A DNA stretch of 64,000 bases from Balanoglossus misakiensis (GCA_040954595.2 CM082582.2:5456001-5520000); one strand, 5' to 3'; positions 1-32,700 are shown, numbered from the stretch's first letter. Program-made: numbers and translations. Notes: generated from the sequence alone by a model not told the origin.

Positions 1-1481
1 TTTAAACATAGAGTTGTAAACATTATTTCGTGCCAACTCTAAGACAGACAATTACAGACTTAATGAACCCATCGATCCAGAATTGTTTTGAGCCTTTTGT
101 TGATTTAAACTTGGTATATATAGTTTTCAATCTGATACAGATATCAGTGTAAGTAAAACAGAATTGCTCTAGTATAATTATATGAATAGCACAATATTAT
201 AAACTGCCATCAAGATTTCACTCTAATTTCTACATAAATCAGGAAAGTTTCTATTCGAATTATATGACATAATAATCAATTTACTAGTGGATAAAAAACA
301 ATAATATAGTTCATACATGGCATTTTTGCTAGACTAGTTTTAAGTACGTTTAGGGCCTGTTCCACGATGAATTAATCATTATCTTGACAATACACATCAG
401 TGTCATATTTTGCACGGCACAAGATCCAAGAATTACACATTTACACAATGTAATAGACAGACTCAGGATGTATGCGTGCTTATCAGTGAGTGTGCGTGCG
501 TGTGCGTTGTGTGAAAATAAATCGACCAAAGCTAATGAAGACTAAACATCAAATTCCATTATGTAAGAAGTATATCTAAGTATATGCATTTTCTTGTTTG
601 TTTTTGGTTTCGTAAGATAATAAAACATTGTGTCACATACGGGGTCATCACCGATGGTGCACTTTGATGCAACCATGCGTTTCGTCTCGTGTGTACTCCA
701 GGGGTCGCTGAACATTCTGAAGCTGCTTATTTTTGCCAGTGAGCTGCCACCCCGCGTCAATCACCAACTACAAATATTTGGGACCAGATTTTTTATCGCA
801 GGTCTTGATCAGAACTTAAGCATTTTCTATTGCCGCTTTGTTTTACGAAAAAAGTTTCAACGCATTCAAGTCTAATACTTCCGAAGTGGACTTGGATGCA
901 CATTTACATTTGTCAGCATTGCGTTTACCCGTGCGAGGAAAACGAACAGGCGCGAGAAAGGGCTAAAATATGTTAAAATATGGGCAGGTGTAATTCATAC
1001 TTCAACACAAATGCGGCGTTATTATATGCATATTCCATTTGTTTATTTGACAATTACAGTAATACTGCAACTAATACATGTATAATGCGGGCTCAAATTT
1101 ATAACATTGGCAAAATCGGACAGTTCTTCCCTGGCAATCGGTCGTCCATGAATACACCTTGTTTATTGTCTGGCTGTGTTTTGTTCTTATGCTTGAGGCT
1201 GAATATTTAAAAATCTCGAATGGAAACACTTCGACATAACATGGTCACTTTTATCTGTCTGTGGGAAAAGTAATTTCGTAATGTCAATGATTTTGCGCGA
1301 CAGAAAAGGATTTGCACAATTGTCGCGGAAACTTCAAATTTAGTCTAACTATCAACTCACCCGTGCTTCTTATTGTGGTGATCGGTCTTTAAATTGAACA
1401 TTTTTACGGTCGTGTGCATCATGACTGTCACGTTTGATATAGACGTTAGACCAGCTTCCATAACAACGTACCTTAGTTAGT
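1..1481. other. Downstream flank of the first astacin gene, no gene seen
   Basis: AT-rich sequence with no convincing exon on either strand. Short open frames are present but none shows a recognisable domain, a good splice context or codon bias. The stretch next to position 1482 is presumably the 3' UTR and polyadenylation region of the minus-strand astacin gene. Confidence 0.5.
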
Positions 1482-9633
<8,152 letters not shown>

Positions 9634-10462
9634 CGTGACGGACCATAAAGTAGTTGCGGTGCAAGACTGACGGCGAGATTGACGACGAATTATGTATATG
9701 GTGTCACGTGACTAAATTAATTCGTTACGGAAATGGCGTTTTTGCGGAATTCACTGTCACGTGTTACAGTGCGCAGTGAAATTATGCCTTCAGTTGTTCT
9801 TGTTGGAGTGACCTTTGGGTGACACTTTAACTTTGAAATAAAAATCTGCAAACATCATATGAGAGTGTAACGCCATATGTTAACATCCGCCACAGATTAG
9901 CCAATTAAGGGTGTGCACCCGGAAATGATCACCATTTCATCGCTCATTTTCTAGTATTGCATATTACACTTTAGTCGGCATGTCATCAATGCGTATCAGT
10001 ATTATAATAATATCGCGGAATACTATTGGAATCAAAGTAGTATAAAGACATACGAACTGGACGTTTCTATACAACCGCACATTCGCTCGCTCGTAAAAGA
10101 TAAATAACCCATATGCAATTCATACAGAGATCGGTTATTATTATAAGTATTTTATCGTGTTGCACATAGGAGAGTCCAAGTGTAGACTTGTCTTAGTAGA
10201 ACAATATAAAATGAAAATGAAATACATCACGAATGTGAGATATAACATGATCCAGAGCAAGTTTATTTCAAACCAATTTGAAAACAAAAACGCACTGACT
10301 GAAAGAATGTTGCCATCCATGACGAAAAGCAATTGGAAATTATTATATTATTATATACCACTGTTCGTTTTAACCCGATTTTCTTCCAGGATGTGGTGTT
10401 CATGATATAGATATGGTCTACAGGCCCCGGTGCAATCATTTCCATCTTTCTGGTCAGGACCA
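9634..10462. other. Intergenic region between the two astacin genes
   Basis: It holds the presumed promoter of astacin 1 (a weak TATA-like ATATACATA about 60 bases upstream of the ATG, next to a TCACGTGAC E-box palindrome near 9705) and the 3' end of astacin 2. In the alternative model of astacin 2 coding sequence continues down to 10351. Otherwise I see no genes. Confidence 0.4.
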
Positions 10463-20526
<10,064 letters not shown>

Positions 20527-20565
20527 TGTGATGGACAATGAAGGACGAACAGACTCTGAAGGGAC

Positions 20566-20573
20566 CTTTTATA
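20566..20573 (-). promoter_or_regulatory. TATA box of astacin 2
   Basis: On the minus strand the sequence reads TATAAAAG, forty bases upstream of the start codon at 20526. This implies a very short 5' UTR. The spacing suits a core promoter, but no transcript data are available. Confidence 0.5.
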
Positions 20574-22223
20574 ATGTTACTTGTTAAAAAATAATTAGTC
20601 GATATCTCATTGTGGTATATTAAGGTTATTATATTATTAAATTTCGGAAACGGGGCTTCATTGGATTAAAACTGATCGGACGTTTAACTCTCGCTGCCCT
20701 TTGTCTATTAATTATGTTTGATGCGAGACTGATGATGCCCGAGCCGCAGGCGAGGATATCCATGTTATGGTCAGATAGCACCAGCCCGATTTGCAGTAAA
20801 ATATGGTTAGACTGAACATGACTTATGGCGGCCGTGCCTTCTCCTATGCAGCCCCTAAACTGTAGAACGCACTACCTCTTGACATCAGGGAATCTACAAA
20901 CCTGGAGACTTTCAAAAGAAAACTTAAAACTCATATGTTCGAAAGAGCATACAGTGTGGTTTAACCATGAGCGTCATTGGGCAAAATTTCTTTTTGGATT
21001 TTGGCGCTTTATAAACTTTGTTGATTGATTGATTGATTGATTGATTGAAGTGTTAAGTCGACGTGTCGCTCTTCGAGGCCACAGCCGCGGGAGGTGAACG
21101 CGTCCGAACGACAATTTCCCATCTGAAGGACTATCATGCATCTGGAAAATGACCACAGAATGTGCACTACCGTCACGGGGAGTTGAAAATAAATGCTTTT
21201 ATTGATTACAGAAGAAATATTGCAAAAAATGTTTGTAAAAAGGTAAAGGTATTGCTATTCTTCCTTCTTTCAATCGCTCGAGAAAATCCCTCAATGAATC
21301 ATAATATTTTATCTTGAAAATAAAAAATACTTTATTAATTCCATGGGGGTCACAAAAACAAACACACCATTAAGACGGTTCAGAAGCGTCTCAGATCAGA
21401 TACCGTCTTAAAAAAAACATGTGTGGACGGTAGTGGTCCTGAAACGTCTCAGATTTGAGACGGCTTTTCCGGCCAGACCTGAGCCGGTGTGACGATTAAC
21501 ACCTCTCCGCAACCCATTGTCTATGGGGCCGAGCCTCAGGGTGCTGGAGGATATGACTGATTGCGTGAGCTATACGAAGTTCTTGCTGATTTTAAAAACA
21601 CTGCCATTTTCTCTCAGGAGCACCGATTACTTTGGAAGTGATTGGCCACATGCATAAGCACCAACTGAGAGCAATGTAAAAGTATATACCGTACTTGCCC
21701 GGGTAAGAACCCCTGCTCGGACAAACGCCCCCCCCCCCTGGTTTTAGGGCCCATTTGAAGATCGAGGTTATATCCGGTCTAAAGACCCCCCCCCCCCGGC
21801 CGAATATCCATTTTATTCTTGGAAATTTAATAAAGTGCAATGCAAAAAAGGCGGATTTTCATCCCCAAAGTAACTAAATGTGAAAAAAAACGTATGATCT
21901 GATGATTTACTTTCGCGCTGATTACCGTACCCACCGCGGCCGACTGGCCACGCTGAGTTATATATAGCCGCTCTAGAAAACATGACCTCAGACAGGTAAT
22001 ATACAAGTAAAAGCATTGGTCCAGTTTTAAGTGCTATGTATGTACTGTGTTAACATTTGGGACAATGAAAGAATTGAGTTTTGAAAGAAATTCGCACCCT
22101 CTAAGTGTACGTTGTATCAGATACTTTTTGTCAAGGTTTTTTAAGATATATATAACAGTTATTTTATTCGTAGAGCCAGGCGTCTGTATCGCAGTCTTTT
22201 TCCACGAGTCATCGAGCCCCAGA
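20574..22223. other. Intergenic region between astacin 2 and the sulfotransferase gene
   Basis: No gene seen. It contains a fragment of MITE family A, a short GATT tandem run (about 21022-21046), a reverse copy of MITE family B, and poly-C tracts at about 21730 and 21787 within a degenerate repeat (CCCGGGTAAGAACCCC). Confidence 0.5.
21364..21545. mobile_element. MITE family B, reverse-oriented partial copy
   Basis: Reverse complement of the right-hand part of the elements at 11393 and 36741, including CTGAAACGTCTCAGAT, GAGACGGCTTT and CCCATTGTCTATGGG. The end corresponding to the left terminus appears to be lost. Confidence 0.68.
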
Positions 22224-25200
22224 TCAATCACACGGGCCGCTGGCCAGTGTAATTTCATCGATCAAGAAGTTGTCCTCGGTGAATGTTCCTTCAGCAGAAA
22301 TCTGTTAGGAAAGAAAAAAAGAGAATTGTATATTGGAAAAGGCCAGACAGATCAGGGATAAAGAAATCTTAAGGTTTGTTTGCTGACCGTGGCCTGTTTT
22401 TATTACTCTGCGCATGTGCAGTAGCAATACTTCATCTACCAGATGTGTGCGCATGTGCAGTCCACTCATTTTGAGAGAAAAGGCCAACTGATCACCTTAT
22501 AAATGTGTATTCAGAAAATAAACCCCAAGATTGATTGACTCAACCACTTAACCCTCTAGATACACAAAGTCTCGATGAAGTGTCCACTTTATCTTAAGAA
22601 ACGGACTTTTCCTACAGTTACAGACAAGAACAGTGGCCCAATTCGAAATTCACAAACATATGTATTGTGAAACAACGTTGTTTTGGTTGTCATATACGGG
22701 CCACCGGTATAAGATGGTCTGTATAATTGCTAAATAAACACCCGATACTAAGTATATTATGAGGACCCGTGACATTATTTGCCTAAAGCGATATTATCTA
22801 TAGACGTCACCGGGCAATTTCAGCCTAAAATTCATGTTTCATGTATTTTCCGTCTACAAGGTCAATATGTGATTCCCTCAACAGTTTTTTTTTATGAATT
22901 CGAGTTCAGAATTGCAAACTCAACGGTAAACTCACCTGTATGACTTCCGTGTTGTTAATTTCCGACTTTGCGATGTATGAATCTTTGGCTGACTTCTCCA
23001 CCTTGAAATCGGCCTGCAGCATTCTGTTGCTCGCTGACATGTATATATTTAAACTCCTGTTGTCTTTTTCCCTTTTTCGTTTGCGATAATAGACTTTGGC
23101 GCAGTGGGTCGTGTTTCCCGCCTCTGTGCCGTTGTCGTGCGGCCGTTCTTTTGCACCTGCGAACAATAAGGCAGATACAATGTTGTTGATGAATGTAATG
23201 TTGTTGATGTTCTGTGTCTTTAATTAAGGACACATCTGGAACCAGAAAATATGTACCTATATAATGGAGATGTGTCCCTGATAGATAGGTGTCCGTTTAT
23301 GAAAGGTTTCATTGTATATACATATAGAAGTCAAATGCACATATAGAGAAGCGAGGAAGTGATATTTAAAGATAGTGAGCAAACTCCCTCCCTTAAATGG
23401 GTTAATTAATCATTTATGACCTTTGCCCCAATGGGCATGAAATCCCTACCTTGGCGCGTGAACGAAAACGATCCTTTTCCGGTATACCTCGAATGTACTC
23501 CAAGTCCGCCGGCCCTCGTGAACCAGGATTCCAGTCTCCTGCAGAATTCTGCCGGATTTTTCACAATCGTTCCAAACCTCTGAAGCAGCTCAACAGTACT
23601 CCGAGAGACCTTTCTGAACTTGCCGCAGTCTTCCGACACGACATCCTTGACCAAACGGAAATCTTTTAAATCCTTGTCAAAATCGGGGCCATATTCTTTA
23701 ATTTTCCGCCACAGCGATTTGTTGAACATGTCATATATCTGGACATCAAGAAAGTTCCATTTGCGTATGGACTCTTTCAATTTTTCATCGAGAGAAACAC
23801 GCCCTGAACTTGAACGTACCCGACGTTTTATATACAATATATCCTCCATTTTCCAGCACATAATCCTTTTCAGCAACACTAGGGAATGATCGTAATATTC
23901 AGTCACAATGACTAAGTCAAGTTCTTTCGCCAGTGTTGTAAAGTACTTGTTGGTAATTTCAGGGTTGTGGTGATATTGCTGGTCCAAACCAAGATGCCAG
24001 GCTTGGCCATTCCATGCCACGGCCACGTTACACTCTCTTCTTGCCTTTCTTTGAATCACTTTGTAGTAATATTCAGGGTTCCGTAGAAATTCTACCAATG
24101 TCGCGGTGCTATTTGGATACGATTTCTTCTTAAGATACCGCGTCCCCAATTTGAAAAAATCGAACGCGGATTCAAAGTTCGCAGCTGGCTCGCGTACGAT
24201 CGAGACCAAAATCGTGTCGGGAGATTTCACACTGCTGTTCAATCCGGTTTTATCGGCACCGATGATGTTCAGGGTTCCATCCTCTCTCGACAAGTGCACA
24301 CGATCGCTCCGTTTCATGTCCAGCAGGGGCAATTCGGCGCCGTGGTTTTCTCCGTTCACGAGACAGAGTTGCATTTTTCCCTTGTATCCTCTAGCCTCGT
24401 GGTATATATACTGGAATTGGAGAGTGAAATTTTTCTTATGGGCGAATCTATCGATCAGCGTCACAAGAGTGGTACTGCCCGTCTTGCGGTTGAAGACGTG
24501 CGCCACGTTGTTGAGTGGCTTGCAGTGTTTGGCGTACTCGGCCAGGGACGTCTTGTGACTCGACGCACCATTCCGGGATGACATCCAACGCTGTGCATGA
24601 TTCTCCGGAACTGAATCATTCGTGTCGAACTCTGAAAAAATATAACTGTAGAGGGTGGTCGGGTCACTCGTATGTCATCACGTCTTGGCGTAGTATTATG
24701 TGTTAGAAATTCTCCGCAGTGTTATCTTTATCTACCCCTAAAATTCATTATGATCATGACATTGCAGTTGATGCCTTGGATAAATATTCTGAGATTCACC
24801 GTCTTTTAAAGCTTGACTTTGCGCATGCTCTGTTCAGACCTCACTGTGCTGATCATTTTAAGCACGTGACCGTGTTTTAAGGTAACATGTGCTTTGGGTA
24901 CAGATTGTCAGAAAAAGTGATAGTCCTTCTAAATTTTCTATATTAAGGCTTGTGGGGAGACTTCTTGAAAAAAAAGAAGATACCAGGATGTTTACCGTCT
25001 TGTGTTCATGAAAAATCACCACTTTAAATGCTCTCCACAGAGTTGACGCATAGATTGGCGGCCATTTTGAATTTGGGACACTTTGAGGGAAATTTGCTAC
25101 ACCACATTCGACATTTTGAACTATTGCCCTTAATTTTAAATATCAAGTTAAAGATTTAACAATTTAGAGTTGCCTTGAGCAAAATATGATAAAAAATTAT

Positions 25201-25333
25201 AAGGCTATGATTTTTCAGTGAGGCGCGTTTGCGATTCACTTACTGACCTATGTGCCCTTCGTACGAGCGAAGTCGAAAACTCTTGATCCAGCAGCAGATA
25301 CACGGAAACAATGACACAGAAACCTAACGTCAT
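22224..25333 (-). CDS. Galactose-3-O-sulfotransferase-like type II membrane protein with MAM-like tail
   Basis: Golgi-type sulfotransferase expected to move sulfate from PAPS to a galactosyl glycan or glycolipid. Exons 25244-25333, 23450-24629, 22936-23156, 22224-22301; all phases agree (522 aa). The first exon gives a cytoplasmic Met-Thr followed by a hydrophobic signal anchor (LGFCVIVSVYLLL). The large exon holds the 5'-phosphosulfate loop RKTGSTTL near residue 78 and the 3'-phosphate motif ILVSIVREP followed by NFESAFDFFKLG near residue 180, as in the Gal3ST/cerebroside sulfotransferase family. The last two exons add about 100 residues ending NFLIDEITLASGPC, which resembles the end of a MAM domain and is not usual in this family. 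These exons join in phase but could belong to a separate gene; the first exon is inferred from an ATG, a hydrophobic stretch and a strong GTAAGT donor. Confidence 0.75.
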
Positions 25334-28300
25334 AGAGAAAATCAGCTTTATCTAAACAGGGGAAAAAATTAAAAAAAATGTTAAATCGTAGTCTGAAGAT
25401 AGGCACCACTCGGAATTCAAAATATTGCCATGATTCTGATTTTTATGTATGTTGCAAGCCAGTGGAATTTAGCTGCATAGAAAAGCGTGTTTCCATCCCC
25501 TTTTCAGAAAAAAAAGAGGGTAAAGTGCTGAGTCAGCATTTTCTTTCACTGGCTATGTATTTCTCTGCCATATGCCTGTATACAAATATCTGAGTATCGT
25601 ACAGTGTGGAGATAAATGCAAACAAGCATGATTTCATGGGTTATGGCAGGAGGCGCACAATAATGAAAAGTATAGATACCTTGTTTATTTCAGGCATGGT
25701 TTCGAAACTGTCTGGCGTGTATTGTTATGTTCTGTATGGTAGATGTTCCTTTGCAACTTTAGATTAAGATGTACTGCTGAAATGAAAGAAAAAAGTTCAA
25801 GAAAATGATATTATCATAACGTTCCTCTTACGATGGAAATATTTATCTCAGATCAACGAAAAAGAGCATGGCGATTTTCCATATATGCTTTCTGGGACGT
25901 TGGGCAGCTGGTAGAAATCATTGCCACCACTAAAAACTCGCCCGTTTTCGCTAAAATTTAAGCGTAGGAATGAGTAAATCTGAAGGCTACAAAATGGTGG
26001 ATTAAGTAAACATCGGTCAGTTCTCACTTGTTATACCCAGTACTCGCTGACCGATGTTTACTTTATCAACTTAATCCGTGGATGGGGCACACAGATTAAG
26101 TCGTTAGCAGGTGATTAATGGGAAATGGATAGCTTTTATTCTAGATTAGCAAATGATAAGACAGGTTGGGAAAACGCAGAATGGAACGTACTTCGCCATT
26201 TATAACTTTCATGTTTGCTGTCCCCTGTGGTGCCTGTGCTGTCGTCAAGGCAACTCTCATTGTCACCACGCGAAAATGCAAAATACGTTACATACCCCAC
26301 TTTGCAACGTTATAAATAAAGCGTGATCTCGCCCACTAAATCACATGGAGGTACCACTAAGTGTTCTCCACAGCGACATAGCATTTTCACTTTTCAGGCT
26401 TTGCAACATTTAAAAAAATTTTTAATTAAACTGCGGTAAATTTCAACTTAACTGATATTTCTTAAAAAGTTTTTGCCATTTTGTCAAAACAAGTGCTGTC
26501 TCGATAGCGTCAATAAAATTTAATTGGTGGAATTAAAGGCCTGTCCGAGATCACTGGAGATATTTAAAGCTTGACCAATTTTATTGAGCGACAGCTCAGG
26601 GAGCTTTAGCCCCTTGACGAACTTAATCCAGTGTTTTTGTTGTTTTCCCCGTTGACTTAATACGGTATAAACGGGACACGACAAGTGAACTGTAATTTAT
26701 GACCAGACTTTCCGGAGATAACGACTTGGACGTACATACCTACAGATTTCCCGTTATCGAGAAGGCCTCAGTATCCTCCTGACATGATTGGTGAAGCGCG
26801 ATTGATTCCACAGAGAAATGTATGCCTTGTTTGCAATAAACATCAAGAAGGCAATGTCGACGGGTCCGTTTTGTGTCCACTATGCGAGAGTACACTCAAA
26901 ATATTTTAATTGCAAACAAGTTACAATGGCTGATCAGCACAAAAGTCATTATGAATGAGAACTGAATGGTCCCTATCTCGGCAAATTTACATAATAATTA
27001 AGACGCCGTAACCATTGACGACCTGTGGTAATGATGTAATTGTAAGAATCTACAGTGGTGAGTAAAAGGTCATCCTTATGCAATGCTATCTTACCGTTAA
27101 ATTTTTGAATATCATCTTGTGAATCTCTTACCAACTTAACCAAGTGATTCCGCAAGGACCAGAATCTTCTCGTTTGCACAGAATCTAATGCATTGGCAAA
27201 AGGTACATTTTGTGACCACTATATGCGGTTGGCCTTGAGTTCATGCGCCATGCACAGTATATCGATTAACGCCATCTATATATTGGTGTTTTTTTATGAG
27301 ATCGATTCTTTCGAGGCGGGAGCCGAATAGTCTCATGACACGCAGACATTTACTTTTATTACACATTTTCACGAACTAAAGTGCTGAGAAATGGTTCACC
27401 ATTTTCTGTCGAAAATTGCATGTACAAGCATGGAGGTACCTCCATGGTACAAGCGACTGAATTTGTCAGACAACAAATTCCAGTACTGCAGTGGAAGCGC
27501 ACATGTCCACTGATGCATGCCCTAGTGTGGTGATTGTTCGAACCTATACAGCTGAATAAAGGTCGTCCTTATGCAACTTTCATGAATAATCCCTTTAATG
27601 ACCAATTTAATATGCTAATCCACATTACAAGCTATTCGGTGCGGGGTATAAAAGACCCCCCAAATCAGTGGCGAATCTTAATGCCGTTTGACTGACAACT
27701 GACAACACCAACGATCTTGGCTCTATGAACATCGGCCCAAACAGGTCCAAGCATAAAGAATTACACCACACAACGACAGTAGTTGGCTTTATAAACACAC
27801 ACAACATAAAGTTATCGACGAAAAAGTACACGAGCTTTTGAAACAACGATGATTTTGGGAGAAATCTGGTTCAGTGCTTTTCAGAAGCGTCCCTGGGAAA
27901 CAATAACCACGCCATTCAAACAGTTGTCAATCGCGTGGAAGTGTAAAGTGTTCAATTATTTTATGTGTACATGAAAGCAATTACACAGTCATTATGCACG
28001 ACGACCACTCCCAAATAAACAACTATACAAACACACGTTAATCCGAACCCCGGTACTTTCCGCACCGGGGTTTAAGCATCCGCTAAAAATTTTAATCTGC
28101 GTACCCCATCCACGGATTAAGTTGATTAAGTAAACATCGGCGCGCTTCCCTCAGAATCGGTGTAAACCTTCAGCTAAATATTCATCGTCGGGTTTGGTTT
28201 CATTTTCGATGCAATATTTGATGACCCTTATATATATATATATAGCCGATACTTTCGAGGCGGGAGAAGAAAAAAAGTGTGACCTCGCGCTGTACTTTGC

Positions 28301-29757
28301 TTGTGACCACTTTCAAAGAACACAAAGAACGCTATGAGTTGGTCGAATTGGCTCAAATTGTAACAGGTGATTGTGAACGACCCATACAAAGGCGACTGGT
28401 AATCGATAAAGTGTTCTTTAGCACGGTCGGAGGTCAGCTGTAGCACAGTCCGTGGCTGTAGACCCCCAGGGCCTGGTTAACCGAGACTATGACCGCAGCC
28501 AGTGGTGGGAATGGGGCAGGGGACCAGGTCAGCTGGAGTTCAGGCGGAAGGAAGAGTTCACCAAAAGAGGGCGCATCGCGCGTGCAGGGCAGCCTGGGTG
28601 TATCGACAAGAGAAATCGTAAGGGTAAGAGAAAGACAGAAGAAGAATAAAAGGCTGACCGACAACTTTTTCTATCAAATCCCTGAATAAATCCCGGTGAT
28701 GTGATTGCAGTTCTCGGTCACGCCAAAAAAACGTATTTTTTCTGTGTTCGTTGAGGGCGTCGCGTTCATGGTCGGGGCACATTTTATATCAGTTGGTCAG
28801 GAACTTAATGATTCACGTCTCGGGTCTGAAGTGTATTGTTTGGCCACTTGCCTTCATATTTTTAACGAGGGTAAAAAATTGTGGATTTTGGTTCACCTTA
28901 ATATCATGACCAGAAGTTTAGAAAATGGGAAAGGGACATTTATCTTGGAGAAACTGGATGGGAACTTCAAAAAGAGATAAAATTTAACTTGAAAGCCGAT
29001 TTAACATGTTTCTGAACGTGATTTGCATTGTAATGGCGGGTTCAATCATTTCAATCATGTGATAACGTAAATATTCAAAAACACAAACACACATGATTTA
29101 CTATATTTATTACACCGCATTAAAAGTCCGTAACGTTATAAAACAGGTAACAAAAGGCGTGTAAAAACACAATATGTTGTACATTATTGCTTCGCGTAAC
29201 CTGTCCCTCTAGTGTAATGACACGTGACTATAATTTAATTGGAAGAGTTTTGGGATGACAGCTCACAGAATTATGACCGAGAAGAAAAAAATTACATGTA
29301 TACATTTCATTGAAAATGTCTACACAACAAAAGCCAGACCAATGTTAAAATAGTTGCAAAATAAAATACCTTGCACTTGAAAACAATTGCTGCATATGAG
29401 GATGTTTTAGCAGTGAGAGTTAAAACTAAGTCTATACGGAATCTTAAAATGTAATACGTGAATACGTGTACGTATCTTGAAACGCCTGCATCAGTATTTC
29501 GTGTGCTTTAATGTTATATGTAACACACAAGACCGAATTGTTTTTTATCTAGATCTCTTAATTTTTGGTAATTATTTTATGAAAGATAAATATTTGGTGA
29601 TCGTCATTGGTGACAAAGTAGACCTGGTGTCTGTGGCCATCTTCACGACTGTCTTGTACCATCACCAAACACCCATACGGATCTGTTAGGTGATGTTCAA
29701 ACGTGTTGATATAGTGCACATTCACGATCGTATTGCATTTCCATACGTCCCCTCGCT
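25334..29757. other. Intergenic region between sulfotransferase and SDR genes
   Basis: AT-rich, no convincing exon on either strand. It includes an inverted repeat (26004-26063) whose flank recurs in reverse complement at 28101-28140, a single arm of the TAG...CTA foldback family at about 28495-28530 (GGGAATGGGGCAGGGGACCA), and a short (TA)n run near 28230. Confidence 0.45.
26004..26063. repeat. Inverted repeat, dispersed family
   Basis: Arms AAGTAAACATCGGTCAG and CTGACCGATGTTTACTT enclose a 26-base loop. The adjacent sequence TTAATCCGTGGATGGGG is found in reverse complement at 28101-28140, again next to AAGTAAACATCGG. It is therefore a dispersed element with at least two copies here. Confidence 0.7.
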
Positions 29758-32700
29758 TCATTCTTTAGGGCCGAAGATAACATCGTGAAACTGTAAAGGA
29801 ACAGTCAAACTATTTAAAATAAACCGCAGGACTAATGAATATAAAAATTTAAAAGTGAATATTACAGAATTGTAATATGAAGCCACGAAAACATCAGATT
29901 CTATCATGGAGATAATCAACGAAACTGCCTCCATGCTCGTCATTTTTCCCTGTAGTATAATAAAACAAAGACATTTCCTCACCCTGACTCGAGGGGGCAC
30001 TTTAAGCATATACATTACTATGTCAGCAACGTCATCTACGGTCAGCACCTGCGGAATAAAAGACTTATAGTTAGGATGTAAAATGGAAGACCTAACAAAG
30101 ATTAAGTGTTTTCTTTCGAATATCTGAATGTTATAGACAATTATGTCCAGTAGAAATAACCGAACGATTCTAACTCCAGATAGATTTTAATTTTGGCCTT
30201 GTGACGTCATACATGTGCTCATTCTTATATCTCAGCACTTTTTCTGCAATCTTGTCGTTTTTCTTCGATCTCGTCGCTTGCTATGACAATATAATTAAAA
30301 GAAGCAAAGCAGATGAAACCTCTTTGCTCCGCTGATACGCCAATATTTCTTCTCTGCTCCCAGGATACATGCGGCAGGCAAACTCTGATATCACTTGGCC
30401 TGGAGAAATCATCTGGATAAGGGGTGGGGGAATAAATTGAAACAAAATCAACACTAGTGCGGAATCTTGTACAGAGAGGATATGCGATTGTGCCAAAGAG
30501 CAATGTTTATAGCGCTGAAATTTCGACTTTCTTTTTAAAGCAAACGCTTCGTGCACGCAAAAAGAGTTACACGTAAATACGTTCGATCAGTACGCGTAGC
30601 GCCGATGTCACGTGACAACCAGACGCCGCGGAACGGCAAGCCACACTTCTATACGCGTGCGTATAATCATGAATACGTGTAACATTTTGTCGGATTGTCT
30701 CAATTGATCTCTGTAAGTGCAATTGTGATGTAGCTATATGGTGTACGTCGAAGGATACGGTCCTATCAAATGGATCCCACTTAAGATTTTGGTGTCGGGC
30801 GCAAAAATTAAAGGAGCAACGATTTGTAATACTATTCAGTGGAATGACGACATACCGAGACCCGGATGTTTGAGCCAGCTTCGGCCAGCTCCTGTCGCAA
30901 GCCTTCCGTTAAAGCTTTTACCATGGCTTTGGTTCCAGCGTAGAAATTTGCGTCCATCCACTCCTTCTTGATTGTGTGCCCCGCCAAACTACATGTATAA
31001 GTACACAATTAGTTCGAGTCAATCATGTGTAATACATGTATGTGTAGAGATACAACCGAATATTTGACAAAAGTATATTGTATTTTTACAATAATTCGCG
31101 GCGGTATCAGAATACAATAATTATTCAAATGAGGACGCGGAGTCCCATAACACAGAGGGTTATTGGATGCTACGGTATTGTCCTCGACAAAGCCCGGTAT
31201 TTTGTGAATAACCTTATATAGTACGACAGTCAAAATAGTGCATTAAGCATTTTAGGGGAATCTACCTGAACATCCATCAATCAAAGTACAGACGTGTTAC
31301 TATTTGCTCTTACCTTCCAATGTTTATGATATAGCCATCATCGATCTCACGTGATTTCATCACCTTCAATGTTTCCCTTGCACAAATTGACAGAGCCAAT
31401 ACGTTTACCTGTGCAACACACAAATAGCCACTTGCAAACCAAAAGAATCTTAAAGGGACAAAGTCTCTCTCTCGCTGCCCTTTTTATGCATTATGTTTGA
31501 TACAAGACGCCGTTTGTGTTAATGTACATGCGGATATATAGTGAATCAATGTTCAGCCACACACAACTTCCATCCCACTTGTAGACACGAGAGTGAAAAA
31601 AAATAGCCAAAATGAATAATCGGTCTCTACCATTTATTCATTTTGGGCGAGTTTTTAGTCTCATATCATACAAGCGGGATGGAAGTTGTGTGTGGTTGAA
31701 CATTCATTCAATTCACTACATATACACGTGTACATTAACATAAACAGTGTCTTGTATCAAACATAATTAATGGAATAATGGCAGCGAGAGCGGAGACTTT
31801 GTCCCTTTAAAGATCCATGCATGAGCCACAAGCGTTGACGGTAAATTCAAAATAAAAAGTTACTTGCCCCTTTCATCTGTCGCGATTGTATAGGTGGGGT
31901 GGAATACGTCTTTCTGTTAGAATGTCATATCTGGCCAATGAAGTTCCCATTACATAAATGCAATGACTAAGTGTGTTTTTTTATGTCGATTACAACACTT
32001 ACTTCAAACATTTCCCGCCATTTCTCTGTGTCGCCCGACATAAGACGCTCGCTATAAGCAAGGCCAGCGTTGTTTATGCAAATGTCAAGTCTACCGTACT
32101 TCTTCTTGATGTCCTCAAACATTGCCAGGATTTCGTCTTCCTTCCTCAAGTCACACTTGACGGCACACAGGTCAATCTTTCTTGAATCGTCCAATTTCTG
32201 CAGTTCGCTTTCGATTTCCTGAAAGAAAGAATTTGAAACTAGTGCAGATGAAAATATATTTCACTTTGGCGGGTAAAACATTCCGTGTTGAACGTACGCA
32301 CTTTTTATAGTGAGTAACCAGTGACGTCACAGAAATTTAAATGAGCGCGACACAAGGTAAAATATATTCAAGCAATATGGAGGTCATCTATATTAATGCA
32401 AAGTACTCTTAACGATGTATGATAAATTTAAATGTGGTTATTTCTTTTAATTGTGGGTTTATGGATTCTCCTTGTATGTATAATAACATCCGTTAAAATA
32501 TAGGGGTAACCGCGCTTGTTTTCGAAATACGAATATAGTCGATCATTGAAGAGTCAGCATTTTTCATCAATGGTTTGACTATGGGGAAAACATCTAACTA
32601 AGTTTAACTTTGTTATTGTGCAAAATGTGAATTCAAGTCCGGACTAGAATTCATTTGTCAACAATAACAGTTACACACACATAGGCTATATGTTGACAAG

